Assembly (NCBI GenBank): GCA_032622095.1
Contig: CP136061.1
Span: 45,203,797-45,267,796, forward strand
Origin: Siphonodentalium dalli
Lineage: Eukaryota; Mollusca; Scaphopoda; Gadilida; Siphonodentaliidae
Length of the DNA stretch: 64,000 nt
Direction: 5' to 3'
The notes beneath the pieces are model-generated. The model ran no database searches, had not been told where the DNA came from, and was given only the letters and a program-made list of their open reading frames with translations. A program made the translations under genes and the position numbers. Below, piece by piece: positions 46,093 to 57,489 of this stretch (position 1 is its first letter; every line of letters begins with the position of its first letter).

Positions 46093-47317
46093 GGTATGCG
46101 GCTTATACGGACCCTGGCTCTTACGGACCCTGGCTTTTACGGACCACCGGCTGATACGGACCCTGGCTTATACGGACCCCGGCTCATACGGACCTCAATT
46201 AAAATATGCAATTTTCAAACTTATATTTATGAATTTAATATTTTACACATATATCTGTATTAATTGAGAATTTCGGTGAATTTTTTTGGTGATTTTCAAA
46301 CTTATATTTATGAATATAGCTGATTTTTTCAGTGATTTTCAAACTTATATTTATGAATTTAATATATAATTATGATTGTCATTTCACACATATATCTGTA
46401 TTAATTGAGAATTTTTGGTGATTTTCAAACTTATATTTGTGAATTTAACCGATTTTTTCGTTTTTTTTCTTCAAACTTATATTTATGAATATAATATATA
46501 ATTATGATTGTATTTTCATACATATATCTGTATTAATTGAGAATGTCGGTGATGTTCTGGCTTGAAAAAGCATTTATTGAATCGCGTTAATTAATCTCTT
46601 TATCGTTGTATAAACACGCGCGTGTGATCCCTTTATGTCGTTGTATAAACAGACACGCGGTGATAAATGGTCAGTGAATGGTGATCAGGATGAATCCACT
46701 GAGTTTGATTTGTTACGAAAACATGTTAGTAAAAACACAACTTGTTTCAACTTATTTATTGTCCCTTGTATACACACTCGTGTGTGATCCCTTATATTGT
46801 TTTATAAACAGACACGCGATGATGAATGGTCAGTGAATGGTGACCAGTATGAATCCACTGAGTTTGATTTGTTATGAAAACATGTTAGTAAAAACACAAC
46901 TGGTATATATTCAACTGATTTATTTTTGACTGGCATAATTCCACAATGAAACTGAATGTTCTACTTGAGAGCACAACAGCTACTACTCGTCGATGAGGAT
47001 AACTGCCAGCAAACTACTGACAGAAGACGCCAAGCTGTACGCCCCAATTTAGATAATGTTCGTCTGATGTAACGTTGTTCCATTTTTGTTATCATCACTT
47101 TTTTGTTATCTCAGTATGTACGTTGTCAGTATTTAGATTTTATTTAAATAAACACAAAAAAAAAAATTGTATATTTTAATTGAGGTCCGTATGAGCCAGG
47201 GTCCGTATAAGCCGAGGGTCCGTATAAGCCAGGGTCCGTATCAGCCAGTGGTCCGTAAAAGCCAGGGTCCGTATGAGCCAGGGTCTGTAAGAGCCAGGGT
47301 CCGTATCAGCCGGCATT
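46093..47317. mobile_element. Transposon with tandem-repeat termini and 9-bp duplication
   Basis: CAAATTAAC stands directly outside both ends (46084-46092, 47318-47326). Each ~100-130 bp terminus is an inverted array of (TACGGACCCTGGCT)n. Inside are several copies of TTTTCAAACTTATATTTATG, and a ~160-bp direct duplication (about 46590-46735 vs 46765-46900) carrying CACGCG...GATGAATGGTCAGTGAATGG. No transposase frame. A 9-bp duplication fits Mutator-like elements best. Confidence 0.82.
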
Positions 47318-47329
47318 CAAATTAACCAC

Positions 47330-48640
47330 TAATACCAAGCAAGTAGAATAGAACTAAGTATTTATAAGAATTTCAACAGTTAGCACCGTATTTGTTATTT
47401 GCGAAAATGAAACTGAAAGCAGATATCTGTCAATCATAAAGCTATTTATAATGCGAAATGTATGTGGCAACGTTATACTGGATGGATTGCCAGGCAAAGC
47501 TTTTTAGAGCATCAGTATTGGGAAGCATGTGAAATGTTTTAGACTCTGGATATTCAATAGTATGTCATTCAATCAGACTTCCAGAAACTGACTGAACATT
47601 GATGCTATTGTGGTTGATTGACGGTAACATATTGTGACATTGATGGCTTGGAGCCTATGTTCAACCGAATTGTGTGGCAATGGAGTTCTCCCACAGAGGC
47701 CACACCCACAGGAGTAGTACCGCCCACCAGTAACAAGCCACGACTGCACACTAAACCCACCGTGATTTTCGCGCCGATAGGTTTATCAGCACCTGTCCTT
47801 TTGTTAGTACTAGCTGAAAGTCTCCTTGATGCGCATAGCTTACATATCGATATTTTAAACATTTAAAAAAAAATTTAAATATATATATATTTTTTTTTTT
47901 AAATTAAATTTTGTTATGTTTTTAGATTGAACTCCTTGCTCAATTTAACTTTAAACTTAAAAATTTAAATTAATTATTTACAATTACAAATTTTAATTTA
48001 ACTTTTGAATGTTTTTAGATTGAACTCCATGCTCAATTTATCATTTAAATTTTAAATTTAAATGAAAAAAAAAAAAAAAACTTAATTATTGTAGACAAAC
48101 ACAATTATAACATCCGCAAGGGTACACCGAGTCACCATACCAAATTTGTTTGAAATCAGACCAGGGGCCTACAACGGCGAACATACATTCTTTTCGTCTT
48201 TACTAGTAGTTATGAAAATAATGACAATTGTCATGCAGAATGAAAAAAAAAGAGTTTTCACCATGGATAAATTTCCAACATCATGGCACAAATAGAAATT
48301 TCAATACATCATGATTTGACAACAAAAAAGTTGTTTGAATATAGCCAATTTAACACTGAATGGATATCCGAATTTGGGTGAATAAAGATGGCCTGTATGT
48401 CACATCATTTTAGTCAATCCATGACAATAACTTATAATAATGATGCCTACAGTTCCCGACAGGATGGCACATCTATTTTCAGTTTCGGTAGTTCTGCTTG
48501 TTAACAAACAACCCATTTGGTACAGACTGGCACATAATCTGAACAGAAATTGACAGAACCTGATCTACACAACTTAAAAAATTGTTGCAAGCTATTTCTA
48601 AATGATAAGTCAAGATAACAGCCACTTGCCATTTAATAAT
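47330..48640. other. Intron 9: AT-rich tracts, no gene
   Basis: 47870-48080 is an A/T-rich stretch with two copies of TTTTTAGATTGAACTCC-TGCTCAATTTA, related to tails near 20105 and 28925. An open stretch at 47618-47866 on both strands has no convincing splice borders and no family match that I can see. Confidence 0.5.
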
Positions 48641-48644
48641 TCAG

Positions 48645-49180
48645 GATTTTGGCAGAGTTATGCCCCTTTTTTATCCGCCGACCCGACATATAAAACCCCA
48701 AAAGTTGGTGTCCGGATGATAACTTTAGTAGAGTTAATCAGATTTAAACCAAATTTGGTATGTGTCTTTCTCCCAGCAAAACACAGGTCAAGTTCGAATT
48801 CGGGTTCCGCCTGCCAATTTTCACCTGAGTTATGTCCCTTTTTTACTTACAATTTTTGCCAATTTGAGGTTTCCGGATGATAACTTTAGTAAATGTGTAC
48901 TGAATGAAATTAAATTTGGTATATGTAGGTTTACTAGCACAAAAGACAGATCAAATTCGATTTCGTGTTCCGCCATGCCAATTTTTATATGCAAACAACG
49001 GTCGTATCAAGCCGACGCTTACAGGCGGACATGAGGTCTATCGACCTTTTATTCGACTTGTTTTACTTAAAAAAATTCTCACTTTTTCGGTTTCCGGATG
49101 ATATCTCAAGTTTGAATCCTTTAATTGCAAATACCGTTTTTATGTGGATCAGTCATATCACGATACAGGTCAAGTTGGGC
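48645..49180 (+). repeat. Rep-E tandem modules
   Basis: Modules with 'TTTCCGGATGATAACTTTAG', 'AAATTTGGTATGTG' and 'GGTCAAGTTCGAATTCGGGT', close to those at 23780-24000, including the shared phrase 'CAAACAACGGTCGTATCAAG'. Confidence 0.8.
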
Positions 49181-49600
49181 TTTTCGACTTATAAAATTCA
49201 ATTTTTCTTGTAATTTTCTTCATTTTGTGCCAATTTGAGGTTATATTTTGACTTTAAGAGTTTTTTTAAGATTTGGTTATTTGTATACATGTCAGTAATG
49301 AGACAATGCACAGGTGTCTTATCCATATAGTATACTTCTACAAAGCCTCCGCTCCAAATGAAGCCACCGGTTCGGGGGACACTGGCCGAGCGGCCTTTTA
49401 TTTTGTTTAGGTTTTTCGTTCTATAGTTATTCATCTTTGTTTATATGAAAATGCTGATTTTATAATGCTGAGGTTATAGATATGCACAGTAGGCAGTGTG
49501 CCACAAGGAGGTATGCACTGGACGACAGTCTGTCTCTTGTTTATATTTATAGTGAGATTTTAGCAGGGAGTTAATTAATACCAATTATATCTCTTTTCAG

Positions 49601-49939
49601 AAGAATCAGTTCCAGCTCCGAGGAAGGCAGATGATGACACACCTCCACCCCCGCCACCACCTCCCCCACCCCAGGGATTCCAGCAAGAAGGTTCACTACC
49701 GCCCCCTCCACCACCACCTGCTATGAGGTCTGGTGTGATGGGCAGTCGGCAACAAATTCCTTCACTACTGTCAGTACAGAATGCATTTCCTCCCAACAAA
49801 TCACATGGACCAATACATACGGACGTAAACGGAGCGTTAACGCCCCCGATTCAACAGTCTGGCCAAGCTTTACCGCAGATGGTTCCCCCGCCACCTCCAA
49901 TGCCACATAGCACCACAGACAAACCCAACAACATCTTCA
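49601..49939 (+). CDS. KMT2E: KMT2E/SETD5 orthologue, exon 10 (long poly-Pro)
   Basis: The exon follows TCTCTTTTCAG and ends one base into a codon before the perfect donor GTAAGT. It encodes EESVPAPRKADDDT, ten prolines, QGFQQEGSL, seven prolines, a Gln/Ser/Asn-rich middle (QQIPSLLSVQNAF), a third proline run (VPPPPPMP) and ends NIF. Three poly-proline blocks match the tail of vertebrate KMT2E, which is rich in long proline runs. The antisense frame is open and glycine-rich only because poly-proline codons read as glycine on the other strand. Confidence 0.9.
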
Positions 49940-49987
49940 GTAAGTATTGATACCATGGATATGTTATATATAGAGGCTCTCTAATGA

Positions 49988-50056
49988 GTCGCAATTCTAT
50001 ACAAAATATATTAATAAAATTTAGTGGATAATAAATTTTGTATCGAATTGCGACAA
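49988..50056. repeat. Small hairpin after exon 10
   Basis: GTCGCAATTC-TATACAAAAT and the inverse ATTTTGTATCGAATTGCGAC form imperfect arms around a ~30-bp loop; related words occur at 54465-54545. Confidence 0.65.
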
Positions 50057-50127
50057 ATTTGAGATCCATTTTAGCACATCATGATCACATTTTAGCAAGG
50101 AATTACTATCTTTAAACAACTGGTATT

Positions 50128-50205
50128 AACCCTTTCAGTGCCAGGGGCCGATCTCATCGGCCCTAATTTACGGTCTGTAAAATTGGCCCTAAAAAAATTT
50201 ATAAA
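50128..50205 (+). repeat. Solo left end of the 40090-type element
   Basis: TTAACCCTTTCAGTGCCAGG and the next ~55 bases match 40090-40160 closely; the right end is missing. Confidence 0.8.
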
Positions 50206-50365
50206 AAAATATTTAAAACTCGACTTATAGTTTGATGGTGGGCGGGTGGGCGGCGGGCGGCGGTGTGTGGATACATATCCATGCATGTAAGCTGCAGACA
50301 AAAAATCGGGTTCGTCCGCACATTTATTACAGAGTTATGGCCCTTTGCCATTTTTCACTGATTTT

Positions 50366-51470
50366 AGGCTCGTTAGCGCGATAACTTCAACAAACGTTAT
50401 CCGATTTGATTGAAATTTGGTATATAGGTGTCTCCCAAGAATATCTCAGATGAGTTCGAAAACCAGCCTGGTCCGATAAAATTTGATAGAGTTATGGTCC
50501 TTAAGTAGTCATTTTGTACGAATTTTGAGCTCGTTAGCGCGATAACTTCAACATACGTCATCCGATTCAACTAAAATTTGGTGTATAAGTGTCTTCCAAT
50601 AATATCCTGGACGAGTTTGAAAACCAGCCTGGCCCGATAATATTTTATAGAGTTATGGCCCTTAATTAGTCATTTTTCACGAATTTTCAGCTCGTTAGCG
50701 CGATAACTTCAACAAACGTTATCCGATTTGATTGAAATTTGGTATATAGGTGTCTCCCAAGAATATCTCGGTCGAGTTCGAAAACCGGCCAGGTCCAATA
50801 AAATTTGATAGAGTTATGGTCCTTAAGTAGTCATTTTGTACGAATTTTGAGCTCGTTAGCGCGATAACTTCAACATACGTCATCCGATTCAACTAAAATT
50901 TGGTGTATAAGTGTCTTCCAATAATATCCTGGACGAGTTCGAAAACCAGCCTGGCCCGATAATATTTTATAGAGTTATGGCCCTTAATTAGTCATTTTTC
51001 ACGAATTTTCAGCTCGTTAGCGCGATAACTTCAACAAACGTTATCCGATTTGATTGAAATTTGGTATATAGGTGTCTCCCAAGAATATCTCGGTCGAGTT
51101 CGAAAACCGGCCAGGTCCAATAAAATTTGATAGAGTTATGGTCCTTAAGTAGTCATTTTGTACGAATTTTGAGCTCGTTAGCGCGATAACTTCAACATAC
51201 GTCATCCGATTCAACTAAAATTTGGTGTATAAGTGTCTTCCAATAATATCCTGGACGAGTTTGAAAACCAGCCTGGCCCGATAATATTTTATAGAGTTAT
51301 GGCCCTTAATTAGTCATTTTTCGTGAATTTTTAGCTCGTTAGCGCTATAACTTTAACAAACGTCCTCCGATTTGTTTAAAATTTGGAATAGACATACTTG
51401 CCAAGAATATTTCGGACGAGTTCGAAAACCAGCCTGGCCCGATAAAATTTCAGCAATCGATTTATAATCT
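50366..51470 (+). repeat. 161-bp satellite with 322-bp higher-order repeat
   Basis: Units start (at '(A/C/T)GCTCGTTAGCGC') exactly every 161 bp: 50366, 50527, 50688, 50849, 51010, 51171, 51332. Two unit types alternate (ACAAACGTTATCCGATTTGA versus ACATACGTCATCCGATTCAA), giving a 322-bp dimer repeat whose copies are almost identical. Each unit holds AAATTTGGT, GAGTTCGAAAACC and GAGTTATGG, the same words as the Rep-E modules elsewhere. Confidence 0.95.
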
Positions 51471-51627
51471 GCTTGTCGACAAATCACCATTAACCCCTGG
51501 AAAGTTATACAAAAGTTTCATTGGTTACAATCATCAATGCATGCAATATACATGACAATAAAGCTAAATAATTATCGTCGCCTGTATATAAAGTACATTT
51601 GGGCTCTTATTAGCCTTATACAGTAAT

Positions 51628-51830
51628 GCCCTAAGTAATCGATTCCTTAACCACAGCAGAATTATGGGTAACTTTTCAGGATTTAGTCGGAAATATGGCT
51701 TGTTGACATTCATCAGAAAGCACTCCCCGAGAGCTTTCCGATGAATGGCAACAAGCCATATTTCCGACTAAAAAGTTACCCATAATTCTGCTGTGGTTAA
51801 GGAGTTTATTACTTAGGGCATTACTGTAAT
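51628..51830. mobile_element. Rep-C MITE, 42 bp before exon 11
   Basis: ACAGTAATGCCCTAAGTAAT ... ATTACTTAGGGCATTACTGT, with long hairpin arms. Its right end is about 42 bp upstream of the terminal exon. Confidence 0.88.
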
Positions 51831-51871
51831 CCTATTGTTCACTAACTCGACTTATTTCGGTTTTATTTCAG

Positions 51872-52215
51872 ATCGAGGATTGGGAGTTTCATCTAACAAC
51901 AGACAAATGCCACTCAAGACTAACATTAATAGTTACACTTCAATGTCTCGGCATTCAAGCTCGTCTTCTAGTGAACAAACTCATAAACATACACCTCAAG
52001 TAATAGAGTATAACCATCATTCAATATCATCAACGTCACGATACGATCAGCCACATGAGTCGAGAGATACGCGTGACGTCAGGGACACAAGAGACTTGCG
52101 TGATACAAGAGATTCACGAGATTCACGGCATCATTACTCATCTCATTCCCAAGAGCATGGCAACTACAACAAGAAGAAGCGATCATACAAAGATGGCGGC
52201 CGACCTTATCGGTAG
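51872..52215 (+). CDS. KMT2E: KMT2E/SETD5 orthologue, terminal exon 11 with stop
   Basis: The exon follows TTTTATTTCAG. The split codon A-AT (Asn) leads into RGLGVSSNNRQM. Then come a Ser-rich run, a His-rich stretch (HKHTPQVIEYNHHS), seven RD/RDTRD-type repeats over about 30 residues, a His/Ser stretch and a basic end KKKRSYKDGGRPYR before TAG at 52213-52215. The RD/RS character suggests charge-patterned, condensate- or RNA-binding-like behaviour; this is an inference. Summing the 11 exons gives 2,943 nt, exactly 981 codons, which supports every exon border. Confidence 0.88.
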
Positions 52216-52370
52216 CATCCATATTGTTAATTTATTACTGGCATGTTATTGTTTATCATTGTGACGGACAAATTTTAGGCTGATGACGAACCTGTATCAG
52301 AATTGTCGTCTCTGGGTAAATTGAACTTGGAATTAAATTAATTTAATTTGGGGCAGAATTTTAGGCATCT

Positions 52371-52485
52371 TAACCATTCCATGACTGGAGCTTCTTGAAA
52401 TTTTGCAAAAATTCCCTATGGGAGACTCTCATATATAAGAGAATGCACTGGCACAGGATCTTAAATCCTGTCATGAAAGAGTTAA
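52371..52485. mobile_element. Rep-B short copy in the 3' UTR region
   Basis: TTAACCATTCCATGACTGGA ... half hairpin ... GTCATGAAAGAGTTAA. Confidence 0.75.
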
Positions 52486-52976
52486 AGTGCATAAGGCGTT
52501 CATTATGGGCATAGCTTAAAATCGTACTAAGTTGTTGAACCGTTATTGCTATGGCTGCAATGAGGCAGAGTGTTCACGATACGATGTCCATGGCAATTTA
52601 TCCCTATGATCCAAACTTACGTTGATGAACCTGAGAGTTGTCACTCCAGAATAATGAATCGACCGCTCTACATAGTAAATATGTGTACCTTAAATCTAAT
52701 GTTCCTATATCAATTTATTACAAATAGTGCGTAATAAGAACTACAGACTGCCCACAAACTTGTTGGTTGAAAGGTTGAACATTCTAAGTCCAGTACATGG
52801 GTAGCACAGTTTTTGGAATTTTGTGTCAAAAAGCCTGGAAAGAATCAACATTTCCACCACAATAGTTAATATATAGTACCTAACTATAGCGGTGGAAATG
52901 GTTATTTTTTCCGGGGTTTTTTTTTCACTCAAATTTCCTCTCAAGTCACTCTACATTATTTTGTTGGTATGTAACA

Positions 52977-53172
52977 CTTTCATGACAGGAGCTTCCTGAA
53001 ATTTTCTGAAAATCCTGTGCCAATGCATTCTCTTATATATGCGAGTTTCCCATAGGGAGCCTCGCATATATAAGAGAATTCATTGGCTTAACAATATTTA
53101 CCTTGACCTTGTAAGCCATTTGGGAGAGTCGCATATATAAGACACTGACACAGGATCTTTAATGCTTCATTG
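52977..53172. mobile_element. Rep-B copy in the 3' UTR region
   Basis: ACTTTCATGACAGGAGCTTC ... GCCAATGCATTCTCTTATAT hairpin ... decayed second hairpin. Confidence 0.75.
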
Positions 53173-53797
53173 GTAGTGGGTTTAAAAACAAATAGTGTAA
53201 TGAGTATAATTTTTAGACCTTGACAAACAAATGTTTTGTTGGTGATATACACAAATAGTGTACGACAATTTAGCTAGCTCAAGCAACAAGTCAGCCTAAA
53301 ATTTGCTCGTCATATATAAGAAAATATTAAGATTATTTTGCTATTTAATTCTAAGCTTATTTTAATGTGTGCCATTCAGTGTTAATGTTATTTATATCTG
53401 ATATGTATAGTCGAATCAAATTTCTGCAAGAAATTTGAATAAACTTGTTAAGTTTGTGCATATTGCAAAGTTTAATCGCATTATTGTCTTATATTTGTCG
53501 ATCATTCTGATGGAGAGAATATTTTATTTTCACTTCTCCCCATCAACATCACATGCAGTTCAGCTGGTGCTCACTCACTCATGAACATTTTTGCTACCCA
53601 CATTTTCTCTGACATTAAAGATATATTCAGGGTTCCAGATCTCCAACAACAACATATGGAATCTAATTTAACACAGTCTTTTGCTTTGCAATGCTACGGA
53701 AATTTTGAAAACCCCATGTTACAGATAAAACTAGACCTACTTATATCAAATAATGTCATCTTGTTATTGAATAAGTAAAAAAATTAATATTGCTGTC

Positions 53798-54050
53798 CAT
53801 GCCTTGAAATAGGGTGTCTGTCATTTGCAGAATGAGGTCCCCAGAGGGTGAATTTAGTGATGCTATCCCGCTTAGCAGGCTAGCATCACCAAATTCACTC
53901 TCTGGGGACCTCATTCTGCTTCACCTCAGCGGAATGAGGTTCCCAGAGGGTGAATTTAGTGATGCTAGCCCGCTACGCGGTGTAGCATCACTAAATTCAC
54001 CCTCTGGGGACCTCATTCTGCAAATGACAGACACCCTATTTCAAGGCTTG
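53798..54050. mobile_element. Rep-A dimer
   Basis: Two hairpins between CATGCCTTGAAATAGGGTG and CTATTTCAAGGCTTG; perfect 8-bp duplication TTGCTGTC (53790-53797, 54051-54058). Confidence 0.92.
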
Positions 54051-54058
54051 TTGCTGTC

Positions 54059-55675
54059 CTTTTAAATCATTTAAACTATATTTATCACATAATTAGCCCC
54101 TGAATGCAGCCTCATATTTTTTAGTAAGACACACGTGTATTATCAGCACATGCAGTGTCGTTAGGGCTTAGCACAATGATGTTAATGCTGGAACTTTATT
54201 TTTATGTTAATTAGAATACAATTATGATATTCGATTTGTGTTGGGTTATTTAATGATGACTGTGAGATAAACATGGGTGATAAGGGTGGTTGGACAATTT
54301 TGTCAACATGAAAATCGCATTTAAAATGAAACTTATTTTTTCTTGAAGGTGTCTTTACTTCCTCTTTGGTTGTGATAAGGAAATCAATATTAAATTTTAA
54401 TGACCCCATCCATATTGAGATTGTTTTTACTTGCTAAAATATGATTATGTGATAAAATGGATCTCAAATTCATCGCAATTCTATTCAAAATTGATTAACC
54501 TCGTCCACAAAAATATAATTTGAATTTAGTGAACTAGAGATCCTCTGAAATAAATGGATGGAAAATTCAATATCAAACAAGATGGGGTCTTTCAGGTGTC
54601 ACTTCTATTTGCAAACATGTTATATTGTTTAAACACAGGAATCTCAATAAGAAATGAAGCACATAAAGTTTCCTACGTATATGCCTGGAGTCCTGAATGC
54701 ATCTTTTACATTTTCCATCATGAATATGACTTGTACTTATAAGATCCTTTATACATCACTGTTTCGGATCTATAGTCGGATTGTGGGTTTTATATATATA
54801 CTGGGGGATTGCCCATCAATAATTTATGGATTTCATCGCTATCTATCCAAGCGGCGTAACTCTAAATTTATTACACCGTGCTTTTCATCTCCTGATTAAA
54901 ACATCGTCTTATGACCTTTAGGAAGCATGCTATATCTCAGGCCCTCTTTAACTTATCAGCCTGTCCTATTCTAATATGTGCAGCAGGAGATATTCAAATT
55001 TTGACCGCAATCGGGTGTAAGTGAGAGGAGATATTATAGTTGTGCCAAAAGCGTGACAGATAAACACACACACAGACAAACACTTGGCTTTTATATAGAT
55101 AGATGGAACAAGATTTCTCACTTTTCTTGTCATGCATTCAGGTAACTTTTTTTAATGACAGTGCTATATACTCGGCTTTGGCTCAAAGAATTATAATTAA
55201 AAGTGATATTCCCTGTTTTTCAACATTTGTTCCATTGCTCCACCATTAGTCCTGGTGTTTTCTTTTTCAAGCAAAGAACAAATCCATGTAATCTGAACGT
55301 TGGTTTAATAACACTAAGGTGTTTAAGACGGCTGCGATGTATACTTTACGTTGTATCTGTTAGTGCACTCAATGGAGAGATTATTTTTGAATGCAACACG
55401 AGCCATAATGCAAACCTAATATGGTATTTAAGCATGTGCGTCATGTCTTTTCTTGTTTTCAATAGATAAAAGATGGCGACTGTCTGTGAAGGGAAGAAAA
55501 TTTGACTTCTATTTATGCCAATAAAGTTTTAGTCACTGGCATTTTACATTATCGTAGAATAATTTATAACAGATAAATTGATTTGTAATATCGCAATTAT
55601 TCCAATATAAAACTTACTAGCTGCAATCAGAAACTCTTCGTTTTAATGCAATGCACCCATGTGAACGATTTAGAT
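54059..55675. other. Downstream region, nothing recognised
   Basis: No exon-like frame or element ends. 55050-55100 has (CACACA) with GACAAACAC. Confidence 0.45.
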
Positions 55676-56064
55676 TTAACCTTTTACCCAACAAACCAGC
55701 AAAAAAAACGGCCAAATAAAGCTTCAACAGCCTAAAATATCTTCGGTCTGTCTCAATAGAACCATACAAATATGGATATCATTGGAACCGGCTCCTTGAC
55801 CACATTGTGATAGTTACAGTTATGCCCTGTGCCAATGCATTCTCTTATATATGCGAGTCGACCATAGGTCGCCTCGCATATATAAGAGAATGCATTGGCC
55901 TAAACAAAAAAAATTAACATTTTTTCTTACATTCTTTAACAATTTTATAATTTTTAATGTGTTAAGCCAATGCATTCTCTTATATATGCGAGGCGACCTA
56001 TGGTCGACTCGCATATATAAGAGAATGCATTGGCACAGGACCGTTCTGTTGGGTAAAGGGTTAA
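55676..56064. mobile_element. Rep-B, opposite orientation
   Basis: TTAACCTTTTACCCAACAAA to TGTTGGGTAAAGGGTTAA, two hairpins; inverted relative to 42516-42906. Confidence 0.9.
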
Positions 56065-56122
56065 CTCAGACTATGGATCATATTATAACAACGGAGAAAC
56101 ACAACAGTCATCTGAATGCTGC

Positions 56123-56576
56123 TTAACCCTTTACCCAACAAAACGGCCAAAACCGGCCAAATAAAGCTTCAACAGCCTAAAATACCCTGTGCCAATGCAT
56201 TCTCTTATATATGCGAGTCGACCGTAGGTCGCCTCGCATATATAAGAGAATGCATTGGCCTAACAATTTTTTATCATTTTTTTTAAATAAATGTTTCTTA
56301 CAATTTTTAGGACATAAAATAAAAAAACATCCATTACCCTGCAGGGAGCCCCACACATATATAGAAGCATATAGAAGAGTGTCGTCTGCTCATGTTTGTC
56401 TGGGGCTCTGTATGGGTGAAATTATAAAATTGTTAAAGAATACAAGAAAAAATTATTAAAATTTTAAAAAATTGTTAGGCCAATGCATTCTCTTATATAT
56501 GCGAGGCGACCTATGGTCGACTGCATATATAAGAGAATGCATTGGCACAGGGCCCTTCTGTTGGGTAAAGGGTTAA
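56123..56576. mobile_element. Rep-B with foreign spacer
   Basis: TTAACCCTTTACCCAACAAA to GTTGGGTAAAGGGTTAA. The spacer between the two hairpins carries ~100 extra bases (CCTGCAGGGAGCCCCACACA ...) not present in other copies. Confidence 0.88.
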
Positions 56577-56738
56577 CATGAAAAAGCAAACATGCTTAAA
56601 TCAGTTATAATTGAGAATCAGTGCCTATTACATGTTTCTATCAGTCACATCCTAATTTATAAAGCTAGTTTGTGCATGATACACACTGACAGTGATCGTA
56701 AACACAAGACAATATGAATAAATATTACTTCACTATAT

Positions 56739-57172
56739 TTAAACGTACTCAATCCGATTAAACACCCCAAAATTACTATTCCTTTGGCTTTGAGTCGAGG
56801 AACCTACTCATCAACGCTCAGAATGATCAGATATCGATTTTTGAATTTTTTATTTCAATTGTTTGTGGTCCAGAAACACGCCATTAAATGGATGGTGTCG
56901 GTCAAAATTGCGGATGAATAACTCTAAAATCAAGTGGTAATACGGCCAATTTTTGTGAATACTCGAGTGATAATACGACGATATTTTGTTGAACAAAACG
57001 TTGATAAACAACACGTTTTGGGAAATTTGATATCATAGTTGACAGTGGTTAGCATTATTTTGTTGCAATAAATCGATTCTGATCACTAAAGCGTATTTTG
57101 AAGAAATGTTGTTGTTGTTGTTGTTGTATCTTGATGATATGGGGCCTTTCTAATCGGATTGAGTACCTTTAA
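56739..57172. mobile_element. TTAA-type MITE with GTACTCAATCCGATTA ends
   Basis: TTTAAACGTACTCAATCCGA and inverse TCGGATTGAGTACCTTTAAA; 434 bp with a (GTT)n at 57103-57127. Sister copy, inverted and broken, at 4919-6640. Confidence 0.85.
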
Positions 57173-57489
57173 ATATGTCTGTATTAGATCAAAAAGAATT
57201 CTATTTGTTTGGCATTACTTCACTTATCAATTTTAGTTCTCATACTCAAAAATAAATCTTTTCAGTTCTTACCTGTACATAAGATTATTTTCAAAACAAA
57301 GCAAAATATTCCACCTTCCTTCTCACTCACAAATATTATTAGCACAAGGTATAGCCAAACAAATAAAATTGTAGCCCATTACAGAAGTTATTTTTATGAT
57401 TTCTTCACTCAAAAACAATATCCTCTCCATTATTCCACAGATTTATGTCATTACTGTATCAGTAACAAAGTTATCATTATCATGAAAGA

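Larger units (their letters stand above)
52216..53465 (+). other. Putative 3' UTR of the KMT2E/SETD5 gene
   Basis: No coding exon follows the stop. A variant polyadenylation signal ATTAAA lies at 52332-52337 and a canonical AATAAA at 53438-53443. The canonical signal is followed by a T/G-rich stretch (TTGTTAAGTTTGTGC), as expected near a cleavage site. If the distal signal is used, the UTR of ~1.25 kb would include two Rep-B hairpins (about 52371-52485 and 52977-53172), able to fold into long double-stranded RNA. RNA data would decide. Confidence 0.45.

Noticed and set aside
47605-47866. Overlapping open frames on both strands in intron 9, considered as an extra exon.
   Set aside because: No credible acceptor and donor with the required phase 1, and no resemblance to the KMT2E/SETD5 tail.
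49575-49799. Antisense glycine-rich open frames opposite exon 10.
   Set aside because: They are the mirror of poly-proline codons of the + strand exon.
55820-56459. Similar frames on both strands with repeated CILLYMRGDLWSTRIYKRMHW.
   Set aside because: They are translations of the palindromic Rep-B hairpins, which read alike on both strands; no independent coding evidence.
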